Shown: positions 8,236-21,179 of the stretch, one piece after another
How the letters are laid out: every line of letters begins with the position of its first letter
Numbering within the stretch: the stretch's first letter is position 1
NCBI GenBank assembly: GCA_027563935.2
Contig: CM050454.1
Coordinates: forward strand, 23,991,501-24,055,500
DNA length: 64,000 nt
Direction: 5' to 3'
DNA from: Costus lasius
Taxonomy: Eukaryota; Streptophyta; Magnoliopsida; Zingiberales; Costaceae
Notes under the pieces: generated by a model
Database searches by the model: none
Seen by the model: only the letters and a program-made list of their open reading frames with translations
What the model was told of the DNA's origin: nothing
Position numbers and translations under genes: made by a program

Positions 8236-9886
8236 TGTTGGGGTATGCCCTTAAGCCTAATGTTTGAGGCCTTGGGAATGTATCAGTATCATGTAATAAA
8301 CTCTTATGTTTATAAAGGCATGGTTGTTATTCAGGTTGTTACCTTGTCTGCTGTAATAAGTGTACTTCTGAATAATGTCTCAAAGCTGTTCAGCTAGGCT
8401 GACATGCAGTAAAGTCCTTAGTCGAGATATCTTGGTGAACATGAGACAGCCTTGATATGATTGAGACTAATATGTGTTCTAATCTTATAGGATGCTTCGA
8501 GCATGGAATAAGATGTAGACTCATGGGTACATTGGATGTACTGGACAGACCCTACTAGGATATTCAATTGTTTGTCACAATGTGAATATTCCTTGATTGC
8601 GACAAGTGGCACATTTCCTCTGACTTGAGATCACTTGTGTTTCTAAATGATGATTGTCATTGTTTTGAGGTAGTTCAATATCATTTGAAACATAATGATT
8701 ATAGACTATCTTGGATAATGAACTTGAGTCAGGTTAGGGCACTAGTGATAGACAAAGGATTGCCGTCTCCTTGTTTAAGGAGTGTGATGTTCTTAAGGGG
8801 CCCCCTGGATGAGATGATTGAGAAAGTGTATGGCCATACCCAGGTGACAGTGATCATCTGATCTAATCATGCTCATCATATTGGAGTTACAAGCTTGACA
8901 CGCTTGTCCAATAAGAACATCCAGTGGCAAAGGACATATGTATGCCTAGTGAAGTTGATTCACACTTGTGCTGTTTTTGGGTGTAGTCTTGGAAGACTCT
9001 TTCCTTTATATCGGGAGACAGTGATGTGTTGCTAGATACCCCTCACTGATCGTGATAACGTGAGTTATCGTTACCGACATTTAAAGGAAACCCTTAGGGT
9101 CGCACAATTTGATGATATGGCTTACTTAAGTCAGATCGTGTGGACTGAATTGTTTGAGTTCAGTTTAAAGGGATTTAATCTCTGATTGTAAGTGAGATCT
9201 GGTCTGATCATGTTTGATTGATTGGGGCTTGAGATCGGTAAGCTTCGATTGAGAGATTGGATGCTAGATTGATGAGATCAAGAGCATCAAGAGATCAACG
9301 GTTAGATCTGGAGCCTTAGGGTTTAATTTAGATCTAGACTGGATTGCTTGGCTTGGTTCTTAAACCGAACCAAAATTGAACTGGCTCATTAAAGAGCGCT
9401 TGGTTCAAATAGAGAACAATTTGCGATTGGGAAATGTTCATGGTCGCATGAAGAAGTGGCTTACTATTTTTAGAAGCCATGTTCACACGTCTCATGTCGC
9501 CACTTGCGCTCTCCTATTCTTGCTCTCGCCCCTTCCTCTCGTCACAAGTATTCTCGTGTGGTGAAGGCGGACGAGGAGTAGAAGAAGTTTTTCGCCAAGC
9601 AGGTTATCTCATCTCCCTTCACGGATTGGGACTCTTGGAGAGCTTTGCTAGCACAAAGATCGACAAGGAGAAAGTCTTTCTCATCTTGTGTGCGTCATCT
9701 CTGGAGGAAAGCCATTTCGCTTTCTGCTTCCAAGACGCCATCTAGAAATGGCATCGGTATGATTTCTTTCTTGCATACAAAAGATTTAATGTTGATTATA
9801 TAAGATGCATTCGATCCCTAGAAACCCCTTCCGCTGAATTCCATATGCGCCTATTAGGGTTTCACCGCCCCTCTTGGGGACTTTCA
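8236..9886 (+). repeat. E1 3' LTR
   Basis: 1651 bp, same length as the 5' LTR with about four base differences by eye (matching 5' LTR positions near 1887, 1999, 2225 and 2257). Followed by the GCAAG target duplicate. Confidence 0.97.
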
Positions 9887-9891
9887 GCAAG

Positions 9892-10170
9892 GAGAACTTG
9901 GTGATTTTTGCTAGCACAAGAATTGCGCAAGGAGGAAGCCTTCATCATCCTTGTGTGCGTCTTCTTTGGAGGAGAGCTCATTTGCCCTCTTGCTTCCAAG
10001 CCGCCTCCTTCCTCATGGCTATGGTAATAGATCTCAACTTGATCTTTGCAATATAACCAAGTTAATCATATGATCTACATGCGGTCTTGAGGGTGACACC
10101 CCTATAATATTTCATGCGCCCCCTTTATTAGGGTTTCACCCCCTTTTGCGCTCCCCCTTGAAGGGGACTT
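9892..10170 (+). repeat. LTR A, right part
   Basis: Continues LTR A after E1. It includes the LTR start exon ATG GCT ATG at 10015-10023 followed by GTAATA, and ends GGGGACTTTT, just short of the expected terminal CA. No primer site follows; the sequence jumps straight into an inverted LTR fragment. Confidence 0.85.
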
Positions 10171-10829
10171 TTAGTAACTCCAATATGATGAGCATGATTA
10201 GATCAGATGAACATAGTCACCTGGGTATGGCCATACACTTTTCTCAATCATCTCATCCAGGGGGCCCCTTTAGAACATCACACTCCTTAAACAAGGAGAC
10301 GGCAATCCTATGTCTATCACTAGTGCCCTAACCTGACTCAAGCTCACCATCCAAGATAGTCTATAACCATTATATTTCAAATGATATTGAACTAACTCAA
10401 AACAATGACAATCATCATTTAGAAACACAAGTGATCTCAAGTCAGAGGAAATGTGCCACTTGTTGCAATCAAGGATTATTCACATTGTGACAAGCAATTG
10501 AATATCCTAGTAGGGTCTGTCCAGTACATCCAATGTACCCATGAGTCTACATCTTATTCCATGCTCGAAGCATCCTATAAGATTAGAACACATATTAGTC
10601 TCAATCATATCAAGGCTGTCTCATGTTCACCAAGATATCTTGACTAAGGACATAACTGCATGTCAGCCTAGCTGAACAGCTTTGAGACATTATTCAGAAG
10701 TACACTTATTGCAGCAGACAATGTAACAAACTGAATAACAACCATGCCTTTATAAACATAAAAGTTTATTACATGATACTGATACAATCCCAAGGCCTCA
10801 AACATTAGCCTTAAGGGCATACCCCAACA
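10171..10829 (-). repeat. LTR fragment B, inverted
   Basis: Reverse-oriented LTR covering about LTR positions 1-655, ending at the true LTR terminus CCCCAACA at 10829. Its left side is truncated at the junction with LTR A. The five bases AGATG after 10829 could be the right half of a target duplication, because the following + LTR resumes mid-sequence there, but the left half is lost. Confidence 0.85.
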
Positions 10830-11452
10830 AGATGAACGGTTAGATCTTGAACCATTTGGTTCAATAAGATCTAGACCATGGCTTGGGCTGGTTTGATTTG
10901 GTTTATGAACCAAATTCAATTGGAACGATTTGGCATGAACCGGTTCACATGGGTGAACTCTTGGTTCTATGCTTGTAGGCGTTTTGGTTGGTTTGTGGGC
11001 GCATGGCTTCATTTCTTCTATTTTTGGAATGTCATAACTAGCCACTCCCCTCAACGCCAAATAACGTCTCAACGTTCGCCTCTTCTCATCCCAACGATGC
11101 TCTTTTGGTGTAGAGAGACTTGACGAAAGGAGAAGGAAGTTGAGCCTCGCCAATTTTGATCTCTCATCATCCTCACACGACAAGGACCCTTTGAAGCGCT
11201 TTGCTAGCACAAAGGATTCAAAGGAGCAAGCCATCTTCGTTTGTTGTGTGCGTCACCTTTGGAGAAGGAGCATTTGCGTCTTTGCTTCCAAGGCACCATC
11301 CAATCGATGGCATTGGTATGATCTCCTTCTTGAACTAATCAATCTATACAAGTTGATCATATGAGCATATATGCGATTTTGTTGTTGAAACCCTAGCAAA
11401 TTATCATGCGCCCCCTTAGGGTTTTGGCCCCCTTTGCTTTAGGGGTTTTACA
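10830..11452 (+). repeat. LTR fragment C (3' part of a + LTR)
   Basis: Matches the 3' part of the E2 3' LTR at 45315-45937 with about nine differences in 620 bp by eye (1.5%). It keeps the ATG GCA TTG exon with GTATGA donor at 11307-11321 and ends TTTTACA, a proper LTR end. What follows is another LTR piece, not a primer site. Confidence 0.85.
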
Positions 11453-11741
11453 ATGGTTGTTATTCAGGTTGTTACATTATCTGCTGCAATATGTATACTT
11501 CTGAATAATGTCTCAATGCTGTTCAGCTAGGCTGATATGCACTTTAGTCCTTAGTCGAGATATCTTGGTGAACATGAGACAGCCTTGATATGATTGAGAC
11601 TAATATGTGTTCTAATCTTATAGGATGCTTCGAGCATGGAATAAGATGTAGACTCATAGGTACATTGGATGTACTGGACAGACCCTACTAGGATATTCGA
11701 TTGCTTGTCACAATGTGAATAATCCTTATATGCAACAAGTG
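11453..11741 (+). repeat. LTR fragment D (positions 85 to about 370)
   Basis: An LTR piece lacking its first 84 bp, fused to the end of fragment C. By eye it is identical over about 287 bp to the start of the E5 5' LTR (45938-46137 plus 55210-55295), including the same truncation point. It breaks off at GTGCC and joins the leader of E2 through a short GCC overlap, so the rest of the LTR and the primer site are deleted. Confidence 0.85.
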
Positions 11742-12062
11742 CCAAGGGGTTTTCAAAAATTTTATTTTGTTATTGGATCACATGATGAATGAATACCATG
11801 ATGTATGTCTATTTCATCTTATGTGGGTTGCCCTTTTAATGTGTGCTGTGCTGGGGCCTGCGAGCCTGGTTAATTGTAAATTATTATTATTGTGATCTGC
11901 GAATCGCATTTGAATTAATTTATACAATGTAATTGACCTGCGAGTCAATCTTGTCTAGATAGATTAAATTGTATTTTAATCTGACAAGAGTTCAAAGCAC
12001 ACATGGCAGAGGCGCATGCAGCAGAGGCTTGACCAGGTGGGAGGTCTAGGGTTCGACCCTAT
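11742..12062 (+). other. E2 leader, first part
   Basis: Non-coding leader, homologous to about 3130-3455 of E1. It stops inside the tRNA-like GGTTCGACCCT hairpin, where the array inserted; CCTAT at 12058-12062 is the left target duplicate. No gene seen. Confidence 0.85.
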
Positions 12063-13757
12063 TGAAGAGTCCCCTTCGAGGGGGAGCAAAACCCTAAAGT
12101 GGCGCAATCAAAGTAGGGGGCAGCGGAAACTAGGGTTTCATGGATCGATGAGCATGTATCATATGATCAACTTAACAAAAACCGATTGTAAAAGAAGTGA
12201 TTCGATCCATACCATTGCCATTTCTAGATGGCGCCTTGGAAGAAAGAGAGCAATGAAGATCTCCTCCAAATCGTCACACACAAGATGAGTCTTGGCTCCT
12301 TCTTGTCGTCCCTTGTGCTAGCAAGAGTCGTCCAAGGTGTCTCTGATCGAATGCAAAAGGGAAAAGAGAGCTTTTTCTTTCTTGGCGTTTTTCTCTTGTC
12401 GCCTTAGACTTCCTCACACGAGAATGCCGCTCGATGACAACCCAAGGAGGCGTCAATTGCGTGAAGAGGCAAGAGAGGGGCGACGTGAGTTCATGGCCAC
12501 GTTTGAGAAGTGCTAAAAATAGCATCCCACTTCTCCATATGCGATCTTGGGTTTACCCCAATCACAAATGCCACATCACCATTGAACCATGCGCTCATCC
12601 ATGAGCTGGTTCAAACCGATTTGGTCCACTAACCAAATAAACCAAGAAATAAGTCCAGATCAAAATAAACCCAAAGGCTCTCGATCTGACCGTCAATCTC
12701 TCAATGCTTCTGATCTGACTGATCTAGCATTCATTCTCTCGATCGAAGCTTACCGATCTCAAGCCCTAATCAATCAAACATGATCAGACCAGATCTCACT
12801 TTCAATCAGAGATTAAATCCCTTTAAACTGAACCCAAACAATTCAGTCCACACGATCTGACTTAAGAAAGCCATATCATCAAATTGTGCGACCCTGAGGG
12901 TTTCCTTTAAATGTCGGTAACGATAACTCACGTTATCACGATCAGTGAGGGGTATCTAGCAACACATCACTGTCTCCCGATATAAAGGAAAGAGTCTTCC
13001 AAGACTACACCCAAAAACAGCACAAGTGTGAATCAACATCACTAGGCATGCATATTTCCTTTGCCACTGGATGTTCTTATTGGACAAGCCTGTCAAGCCT
13101 GTAACTCCAATATGATAAGCATGATTAGATCAGATGAACATTGTCACCTGGGTATGGCCATACACTTTCTCAATCATCTCATCCGGGGGGGCCCCTTTAG
13201 AACATCACACTCCTTAAACAAGGAGACGGCAATCCTATGTCTATCACTAGTGCCCTAACCTGATTCAAGTTCACCATCCAAGATAGTCTATAATCATTGT
13301 GTTTCAAATGATATTGAACTATCTCAAAACAATGACAATCATCATTTAGAAAACACAAGTGATCTCAAGTCAGAGGAAATGTGCCACTTGTCTCACTCAA
13401 GGAATATTCACATTGTGACAAACAATTGAACATCCTAGTAGGGTCTGTCCAGTACATCCAATGTACCCATGAGTCTACACCTTATTCCATGCTCGAAGCA
13501 TCCTATAAGATTAGAACACATATTAGTCTCAATCATATCAAGGCTGTCTCATGTTCACCAAGATATCTCGACTAAGGACTTATAGCACGTCAGCCTAGCT
13601 GAACAGCTTTGAGACATTATTCAGAAGAACATATATTGCAGCAGACAATGTAAACAACTGAATAATAACCATGCCTTTATAAACATAACAGTTTATTACA
13701 TGATACAGATACATTCCCACAGGCCTCAAACATTAGCCTTAAGGGCATACCCCAACA
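12063..13757 (-). repeat. Array left LTR (3' LTR in element orientation)
   Basis: Reads TGAAGAGTCCCC at left and CCCCAACA at right, so the LTR end is GGGGACTCTTCA. Contains TGCTA/TAGCA around AAAA (12511-12524) and, on the - strand, ATG GCA ATG then GTATGG (12207-12221). Two differences from the right LTR were seen: A/G near 12560 and C/T near 13160. Confidence 0.95.
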
Positions 13758-13774
13758 ATCTCCCACTTGCACTT
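13758..13774 (-). other. Polypurine tract, left array unit
   Basis: Reverse complement gives AAGTGCAAGTGGGAGAT next to the LTR start. Confidence 0.85.
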
Positions 13775-13777
13775 AAT

Positions 13778-16700
13778 CTAATGGTTGAGAAATCTCAAAC
13801 CCATATTATTACAGTGCTTCTCATGCTTCTGCTGCGCCAGAGGCTTGGTAAGCGGGTCAGCCAGATTGTCATCTGTATGAACCTTGCAGATTTTGATCTC
13901 GCCACGATCTATGATCTCCCTGATCAAATGAAACCGTCTCTGTATGTGCTTGGACTTCTGGTGCGACCGTGGTTCCTTTGCTTGTGCGATTGCTCCAGTG
14001 TTATCACAAAAGATAACCAAAGGATCTACACTCGAAGGAACGACACCAAGTTCTCTCACGAACTTACGAATCCATACTGCCTCCTTGGATGCTTCCGAGG
14101 CTGCAACATACTCGGCTTCTGTTGTGGAATCAGCAACAGTTGACTGTTTGAAACTTTTCCACACCACTGCACCTCCATTCAAGCTAAAAACATAGCCTGA
14201 TTGCGATCGGAAATCATCCTGGTCAGACTGGAACGAAGCGTCAGTATATCCCTCAATACTGAGTTCTTCCTGACCACCATATATCAAGAACATATCTTTG
14301 GTCCTCCGCAGATATTTTAAAATGTTCTTGACTGCAATCCAGTGCGCCACACCTGGATTACTTTGGAAACGACTGGTCACGCTTAACCCGTAAGCGACGT
14401 CTGGGCGAGTACACAACATCGCATACATAATGGATCCAATAGCCGAAGCATAAGGCGTATTGTCCATTTCATCTTTCTCAGTCTGTGTTTGTGGACACTG
14501 ACTCTTCGAAAGACTCAGACCATGTCTGACTGGAAGATATCCTCGTTTAGAATTCTCTAAATGAAATCTCTCCAGGACCTTTTCGATGTAAGTACTCTGG
14601 CACAACCCGAGAAGCCTCTTAGATCTATCCCTGTAGATCTTCACACCTAATACATAGGCTGCTTCTCCTAGATCTTTCATCTGGAAACATTTCCTTAACC
14701 ATGCCTTAGCAGCATGCATTTCAGGAATGTCATTTCCAATGATCAAGATGTCATCGACGTAGAGGACTAGGAAAGTTATCACGCTCCCACTAAACCTCTT
14801 ATATACACACGGGTCATCCTCGTTCTTGATGAAACCAAAATCAGTGACTGATTCATCAAAACGAATATTCCAGCTTCTTGATGCTTGCTTAAGTCCATAA
14901 ATGGACTTCTTTAACTTGCATATTTTATGACGATCTGATGGATTAGTGAAACCCTCAGGTTGTGTCATGTACACATCCTCATCCAGATTTCCATTTAGGA
15001 AAGCTGTTTTCACATCCATTTGCCAAATCTCATAATCGTAATATGCAGCTATCGCGAAAAGAATCCGAATAGACTTAAACATAGCTACAGGTGAGAAAGT
15101 TTCATCATAATCTATCCCGTAGATTTGTTTGAAACCTTTCGCAACTAGCCTGCCTTTATAGGTAACCACGTTACCATCCATGTCAATCTTCTTCTTGAAG
15201 ATCCATTTACAGCCTATAGGGATTACTCCCGGAGGCGGATCAACCAAATCCCAAACTTGGTTATCTGACATGGTGTCCATCTCGGCGCGCATAGCTTCAA
15301 GCCATCTCGCTGACTCCGGTCCACTGACCGCATCCGCATAAGTGAGGGGTTCATCATTATCAATGATGTAGACTCCGTCATAGCGCTCAGGCTGTCGACG
15401 AATCCTTCCCGATCTTCGCGGTTCCCGTGATATCTGAGCCTCAGGTTGTTCAATAACCTGATCTACTGGCTCAGGCTCATCCAACTGTGCTTGAGCACTT
15501 TGTCCTTCCTCTGGATTCTCATCCAGCTTTATTTCTCTCCCACTGGCCTCTTGCAGAAGAAACTCCTTCTCAAGAAATATGGCCGTCCGAGCAACAAAAA
15601 CCTTGTTCTCCTTGGGATCGAAGAAATAATAACCCTTAGTTTCCTTAGGGTAACCGACAAAGATACATTTGTCAGATCTGCTCTCTAGTTTCCCAGAGGC
15701 GAGCTTTTTGACATAAGCCTCGCAGCCCCAGATCCTGATAAATGTTAAGCTCGGCTGTTTCCCATACCATAACTCATATGGCGTCTTTGAAACGGCCTTG
15801 GATGGCACTCGGTTTAGTACCTTTGCAGCTGTTTCCAGTGCAAAACCCCAAAAGGAGTTGGGTAAAGAAGCCTGACTCATCATAGAACGAACCATATCAA
15901 GTAACGTTCTATTTCTCCTCTCGGACACACCATTCCATTGCGGTGTTCCTGGCGGAGTGAGCTGTGAGATAATCCCACACTCCTTCAGATAGTCAGTAAA
16001 CGTATGACTCAAGTATTCTCCACCTCGATCTGAGCGAAGTGCCTTGATATTTCGGCCTAGCTGATTCTGTACTTCATTCTTGAACTCTTTGAACTTGTCA
16101 AAAGATTCACTCTTATGTCTCATCAGATAGACATAGCCATACCTACTGAAATCATCAGTAAAGGTAATGAAGTACTGATAGCCACCTCTGGCATGTTTAC
16201 TAAATGGCCCACACACATCACTGTGTATAAGGTCAAGTAAACCTGAAGCCCTTTGACCTTTGTGAGGAAAAGGTGACTTCGTCATTTTACCCATTAAACA
16301 AGCCTTGCATGTATCAATCTCCTTGTAGGAGAATGATCCCAGCAGTCCATAATCATGCAACCGCTTAATGCGTTTCTCGTTTATATGGCCTAAACGACTA
16401 TGCCATAGCAAGGTGCTGTCATCAGCATACTTGGCTTTCTTAATATCAATATTTTGTATCGAACTTTCCATGTCCAACACGAATAACCCATTGTTAATTG
16501 AACCAGTTGCATAAACAATATTATCAAAAGACAAAATACACTTTGAAATATTGCATTCAAAGGAAAATCCCTTCCTGACAAGAGCAGGAATGGAGATAAT
16601 ATTTTTAGTAATACTGGGAACAAAGTAACAATTGTTTAGTTCCAATACAAGTCCAGATGGTAAAGAAATGAAGTAGTCTCCTACAGCAACAGCAGCAACC

Positions 16701-17659
16701 CGTGCCCCGTTTCCAACGCGTAGGTCCACCTCATGCTGTCCCACCTGTCTTCTTCTCTTGAGTTCCTGTACATTTGAACAAATGTGAACTCCACATGCAG
16801 TGTCCAACACCCATGATATAGAAGAAGAAAACATGACCTCAGTCACGAATATACCTGAGCCAGAAGCGAAGCTTCCCCTCTTATCTCCTTGGAGCGCTTT
16901 ACAGTCCTTTTTCCAGTGACCCAGCTGGCCACAGTGGAAACATCTGTATTCCTTGGACCGCTTGACCTTTTGCTTCAGAGCCTTGCTGTAACTCTTGACG
17001 GGGGCCTTGCCCTTCTTCCCCTTCTTTTTGTTCCTAGAAGGAACCATTAAGACAGAGGTCGAAGGCTTACCCTTCAGAGTCTCCTCAGTGGTCAAGAGCA
17101 TATTCAGCAGCTCTGCTGGAGTACAATCGATTTTGTTCATATTAAAATTAATAATGAACGCGTCGAATGAAGGCGGGAGAGACTGCAGAATAATATCCAC
17201 AGCAAGCTCCTGGTTGATGGTATGCCCCAGTTTCTCTAGAGCCTCCTTGTGCCCAATCATCTTGAGCACGTGAGCTCCCACTGGGCTCCCTTCAGCCAGT
17301 TTGCTCTGAAAGAAGAGCTTCGTCAAGTTATAGCGTTCAGTCCTCGCCTGTGCAGCATACAGCATCTTGAGGTTCGCTATAATCTCTATAGCCGACATAT
17401 CCTCATGCTGACGCTATAGCGGTGGCGTCATAGACGCTAGCATCAGGCAAGCGACATCAATGCTATCATTGACATGCTTTTCATAGGCTTCCCGAACCGC
17501 CCTTGCGGCGTTCGGAGCGGGCTGCGGCGGTATCGCCGTCTCGAGGACATACAGTTTCCTCTCTGCCTTAAGAACGATCTTAAGGTGTCCAAACCAGTCA
17601 GAGAAGTTCGGCCCAGCAAACTTCTCCCTTTCCAGTAGGGATCGCACATTGAAGTTCAT
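13778..17659 (-). pseudogene. Left array gag-pol polyprotein, one stop codon
   Basis: Copia polyprotein of 1293 codons, in one frame from ATG 17659 to the stop at 13778. A TAG at 17414-17416 interrupts Gag at residue 82, where the right copy has CAG. The rest is open, with an in-frame ATG at 17398. The zinc knuckle, DTACG protease motif, integrase DD35E, YVDD and RNase H are all present. This single C-to-T change in a CHG context is the only lesion I see. Confidence 0.93.
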
Positions 17660-19446
17660 GGTGTTCGTTGCTGCAGGTATCTACAACAATGCAAGAACAG
17701 CAAGGTCAGTATCAATGTATAAGAATCAATCAGGACTTAAGAAAGATTCTTCTTCTCACTATTTTATCTGGCTTGAAAAATCCAACAAAACAGCCCGAAA
17801 GAGTAGAACTCTTTTAGTGAGATGGGATCCAGATTTCATACTTGGTCTCCGCGTCCCGCTCAGGCGAGATAAGATGCACAGAGAGTACAAGCACTAATCT
17901 CTGGTAGGCAGTCCCTGCCGATCGCCAACCCGTGCGATTCCCCTTCATCTGGGCAGTCCAGCAGACTGTGCCAACTGAGTTGGTACAACACAGTCTCTGA
18001 CCCCACAGATGGCTGCCTCCATGTGCTACCATATGCGCCACATATGTAGCCTACACGGTCAAGCTGACCCGACCTACTCCCTGGACCACCATGTGCTATG
18101 CTGAGCAACGAGAAGGGATAAATCCCTACTCTGTAACACACAGGTGTAATCCCGCACCGTCTGAAGATAGATGGACGTGCCCACTGAGTGGGTACAACAC
18201 GGCTCCAACGATAATCAGAACAGTGAGGTTTCGCGTCAGAAGGCTTACGAGCTTGATATTTCAGCGTTGGATTTTAACGGTCTTTTATCTTCTTCACTAT
18301 CATGCAATTCCTATGGTGATAGCAGAAGATAAACTTAATCATGCAATTCTAATATTCAAACATTAAATAAAAGAAAGCATGAATCTTATGTGGTAAAAGC
18401 CCATAGCCCTAGTGAGACCTTAACCTAACTTAAGTCTGCACTTGCTCTTCATGGGTCTTTAGCTGCTCATCTGGCCCAAACCAGGGCCCAAGCGCCATCT
18501 GCAGCTGTGGTGCGCCCACCAGGAATTTGCGCCTGGTCCCAGAGTCGAACCCTGGACCTCCCACCTGGTCAAGCCACTGCTGCATGCGCCTCTGCCAAGT
18601 GTGCTCTGTGCTCTTGTCTAATTAAATTACAAATTTAACTATCTAGACAAGATTGACACGCAGGTCAATTTCTTCCAGGCACGCAGGCCCCAGCACAGCA
18701 ACACATTAAAATGGGCAGCCCACATAAGAGATAAATAAACATACATATGCATCAATCAACAATCATGTGATCCATCATAAAAATTAAAATTTTCGAAAAC
18801 CCCATGGGATCAATTTTAATTTTCCTTATTTGCCCTACAACCTTACAACGGTCCATTACTAGGGATCCACTCATCCATCCTAGTCAGATCCACTGCCCTT
18901 GCATGCACCAAGTCCTAACTGACTTGAGTCGACGCAAAAGGTCAACCATGCATGCGCCAAGGGGCTGAACGACCACACTGAGGTCTGGCAAGAGGGCGTG
19001 TGTGACCCCGGGCCTAACTCAGGTGCGTTCATGGGTCGTCTCAATCAGACATCGCTACACGCCTGGTCTGCAGTCGACCTATAGCCACCTCAAGCTTGCG
19101 CCAAGGTGCTATCCAGTCGACCCATCAAGGCTGTCAGATAGTCTGATCAGACTGAGTGGATCTAACCTAGGGGATAACTTCAACTCTAATAACCCGTCTA
19201 AGGGTTTAATGCAGGCGCATCTTAGATCTACAATGAGTCGCGCAAGTGATATATATTTTTTTGAGAAAAACTACATCATGCGCCAACATACATGCGCAAG
19301 AGAAACAAACACAAGTTTCGCTTATGACATGTAAACATGTATTTTTTGTGCATGTATGAAAGATCTAAGCATTTTCGCAAGCATGGATCACAAAATGGCT
19401 TAAGCAATCATACAAAAACATGCGTTAACTCCGCTCTGATACCAAT
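17660..19446 (-). other. Left array leader
   Basis: Untranslated leader with the candidate acceptor (CT at 17681-17682 on the + strand, TTGTAG on the - strand), both TTGTA hairpins, the tRNA-like hairpin and a primer site at 19433-19444. About 70 bp present in the right unit (after 26105) are missing near 18666, and small indels begin there. No gene seen. Confidence 0.8.
19433..19444 (-). other. Primer-binding site, left array unit
   Basis: Reverse complement TGGTATCAGAGC, two bases from the middle LTR. Confidence 0.9.
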
Positions 19447-21159
19447 TGAAGAGTCCCCCTTCGAGGGGGAGCAAAACCCTAAAGTGGCGCAATCAAAGTA
19501 GGGGGCAGCGGAAACTAGGGTTTCATGGATCGATGAGCATGTATCATATGATCAACTTAACAAAAACCGATTGTAAAAGAAGTGATTCGATCCATACCAT
19601 TGCCATTTCTAGATGGCGCCTTGGAAGAAAGAGAGCAATGAAGATCTCCTCCAAATCGTCACACACAAGATGAGTCTTGGCTCCTTCTTGTCGTCCCTTG
19701 TGCTAGCAAGAGTCGTCCAAGGTGTCTCTGATCGAATGCAAAAGGGAAAAGAGAGCTTTTTCTTTCTTGGCGTTTTTCTCTTGTCGCCTTAGACTTCCTC
19801 ACACGAGAATGCCGCTCGATGACAACCCAAGGAGGCGTCAATTGCGTGAAGAGGCAAGAGAGGGGCGACGTGAGTTCATGGCCACGTTTGAGAAGTGCTA
19901 AAAATAGCATCCCACTTCTCCATATGCGATCTTGGGTTTACCCCAATCGCAAATGCCACATCACCATTGAACCATGCGCTCATCCATGAGCTGGTTCAAA
20001 CCGATTTTGGTCCACTAACCAAATAAACCAAGAAATAAGTCCAGATCAAAATAAACCCAAAGGCTCTCGATCTGGACCGTCAATCTCTCAATGCTTCTGA
20101 TCTGACTGATCTAGCATTCATTCTCTCGATCGAAGCTTACCGATCTCAAGCCCTAATCAATCAAACATGATCAGACCAGATCTCACTTTCAATCAGAGAT
20201 TAAATCCCTTTAAACTGAGACCCAAACAATTCAGTCCACACGATCTGACTTAAGAAAGCCATATCATCCAATTGTGCGACCCTGAGGGTTTCCTTTAAAT
20301 GTCGGTAACGATAACTCACGTTATCACGATCAGTGAGGGGTATCTAGCAACACATCACTGTTCTCCCGATATAAAGGAAAGAGTCTTCCAAGACTACACC
20401 CAAAAACAAGCACAAGTGTGAATCAACATCACTAGGCATGCATATTTTCCTTTGCCACTGGATGTTCTTATTGGACAAGCCTGTCAAGCCTGTAACTCCA
20501 ATATGATAAGCATGATTAGATCAGAATGAACATTGTCACCTGGGGTATGGCCATACACTTTCTCAATCATCTCATCCGGGGGGGCCCCTTAGAACACATC
20601 ACACTCCTTAAACAAGGAGACGGCAATCCTATGTCTATCACTAGTGCCCTAACCTGATTCAAGTTCACCATCCAAGATAGTCTATAATCATTGTGTTTCA
20701 AATGATATTGAACGTATCTCAATAACAATGGACAATCATCATTTAGAAAACACAAGTGATCTCAAGTCAGAGGAATGTGCCACTTGTCTCACTCAAAGGA
20801 ATATTCACATTGGTGACAAACAATTGAACATCCTAGTAGGGTCTGTCCTGTACATCCAATGTACCCATGAGTCTACACCTTATTCCATGCTCGAAGGCAT
20901 CCTATAAGAATAGAACACTTATTAGTCTCAATCATATCAAGGCTGTTCTCATGTTCACCAAGATATCTCGACTAAGGACTTATAGCACGTCAGCCTAGCT
21001 GAAACAGCTTTGAGACATTATTCAGAAGAACATATATTGCAGCAGACAATGTAAACCAACTGAATAATAACCATGCCTTTATAAACATAACAGTTTATTA
21101 CATGATACAGATACATTCCCACAGGCCTCAAACATTAGCCTTAAGGGCATACCCCAACA
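19447..21159 (-). repeat. Array middle LTR (shared by both units)
   Basis: 1713 bp, 18 bp longer than the outer LTRs through scattered small insertions. It serves as 5' LTR of the left unit and 3' LTR of the right unit. No target duplication flanks it: an internal 5' end lies on its left and an internal 3' end on its right. Confidence 0.85.
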
Positions 21160-21179
21160 ATCTCCCACTTGCACTTAAT

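Larger units (their letters stand above)
856..9886 (+). mobile_element. E1: complete Ty1/Copia LTR retrotransposon
   Basis: Full-length element of 9031 bp with two 1651-bp LTRs, a tRNA-Met primer site, a 1.8-kb leader, a gag-pol frame and a purine tract. A perfect 5-bp target duplication, GCAAG, flanks it at 851-855 and 9887-9891. The LTRs differ at about four positions by eye (0.24%), so the insertion is young: roughly 0.1 million years if a grass-type rate of 1.3e-8 per site per year applies, which is an assumption. It landed in LTR A in the same orientation. Its polyprotein has one frameshift near 4570, so it is probably not autonomous as sequenced. Confidence 0.97.

Noticed and set aside
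10668..11234. 188-codon open frame on the - strand
   Set aside because: It spans the junction between an inverted and a direct LTR fragment and has no homology pattern of its own; a similar frame at 45252-45719 is only the LTR part. Chance frame.
19447..21159. Middle array LTR as an independent solo LTR insertion
   Set aside because: It is flanked by the internal 3' end on one side and the primer site on the other, not by a target duplication, so it is a shared LTR of the two units.
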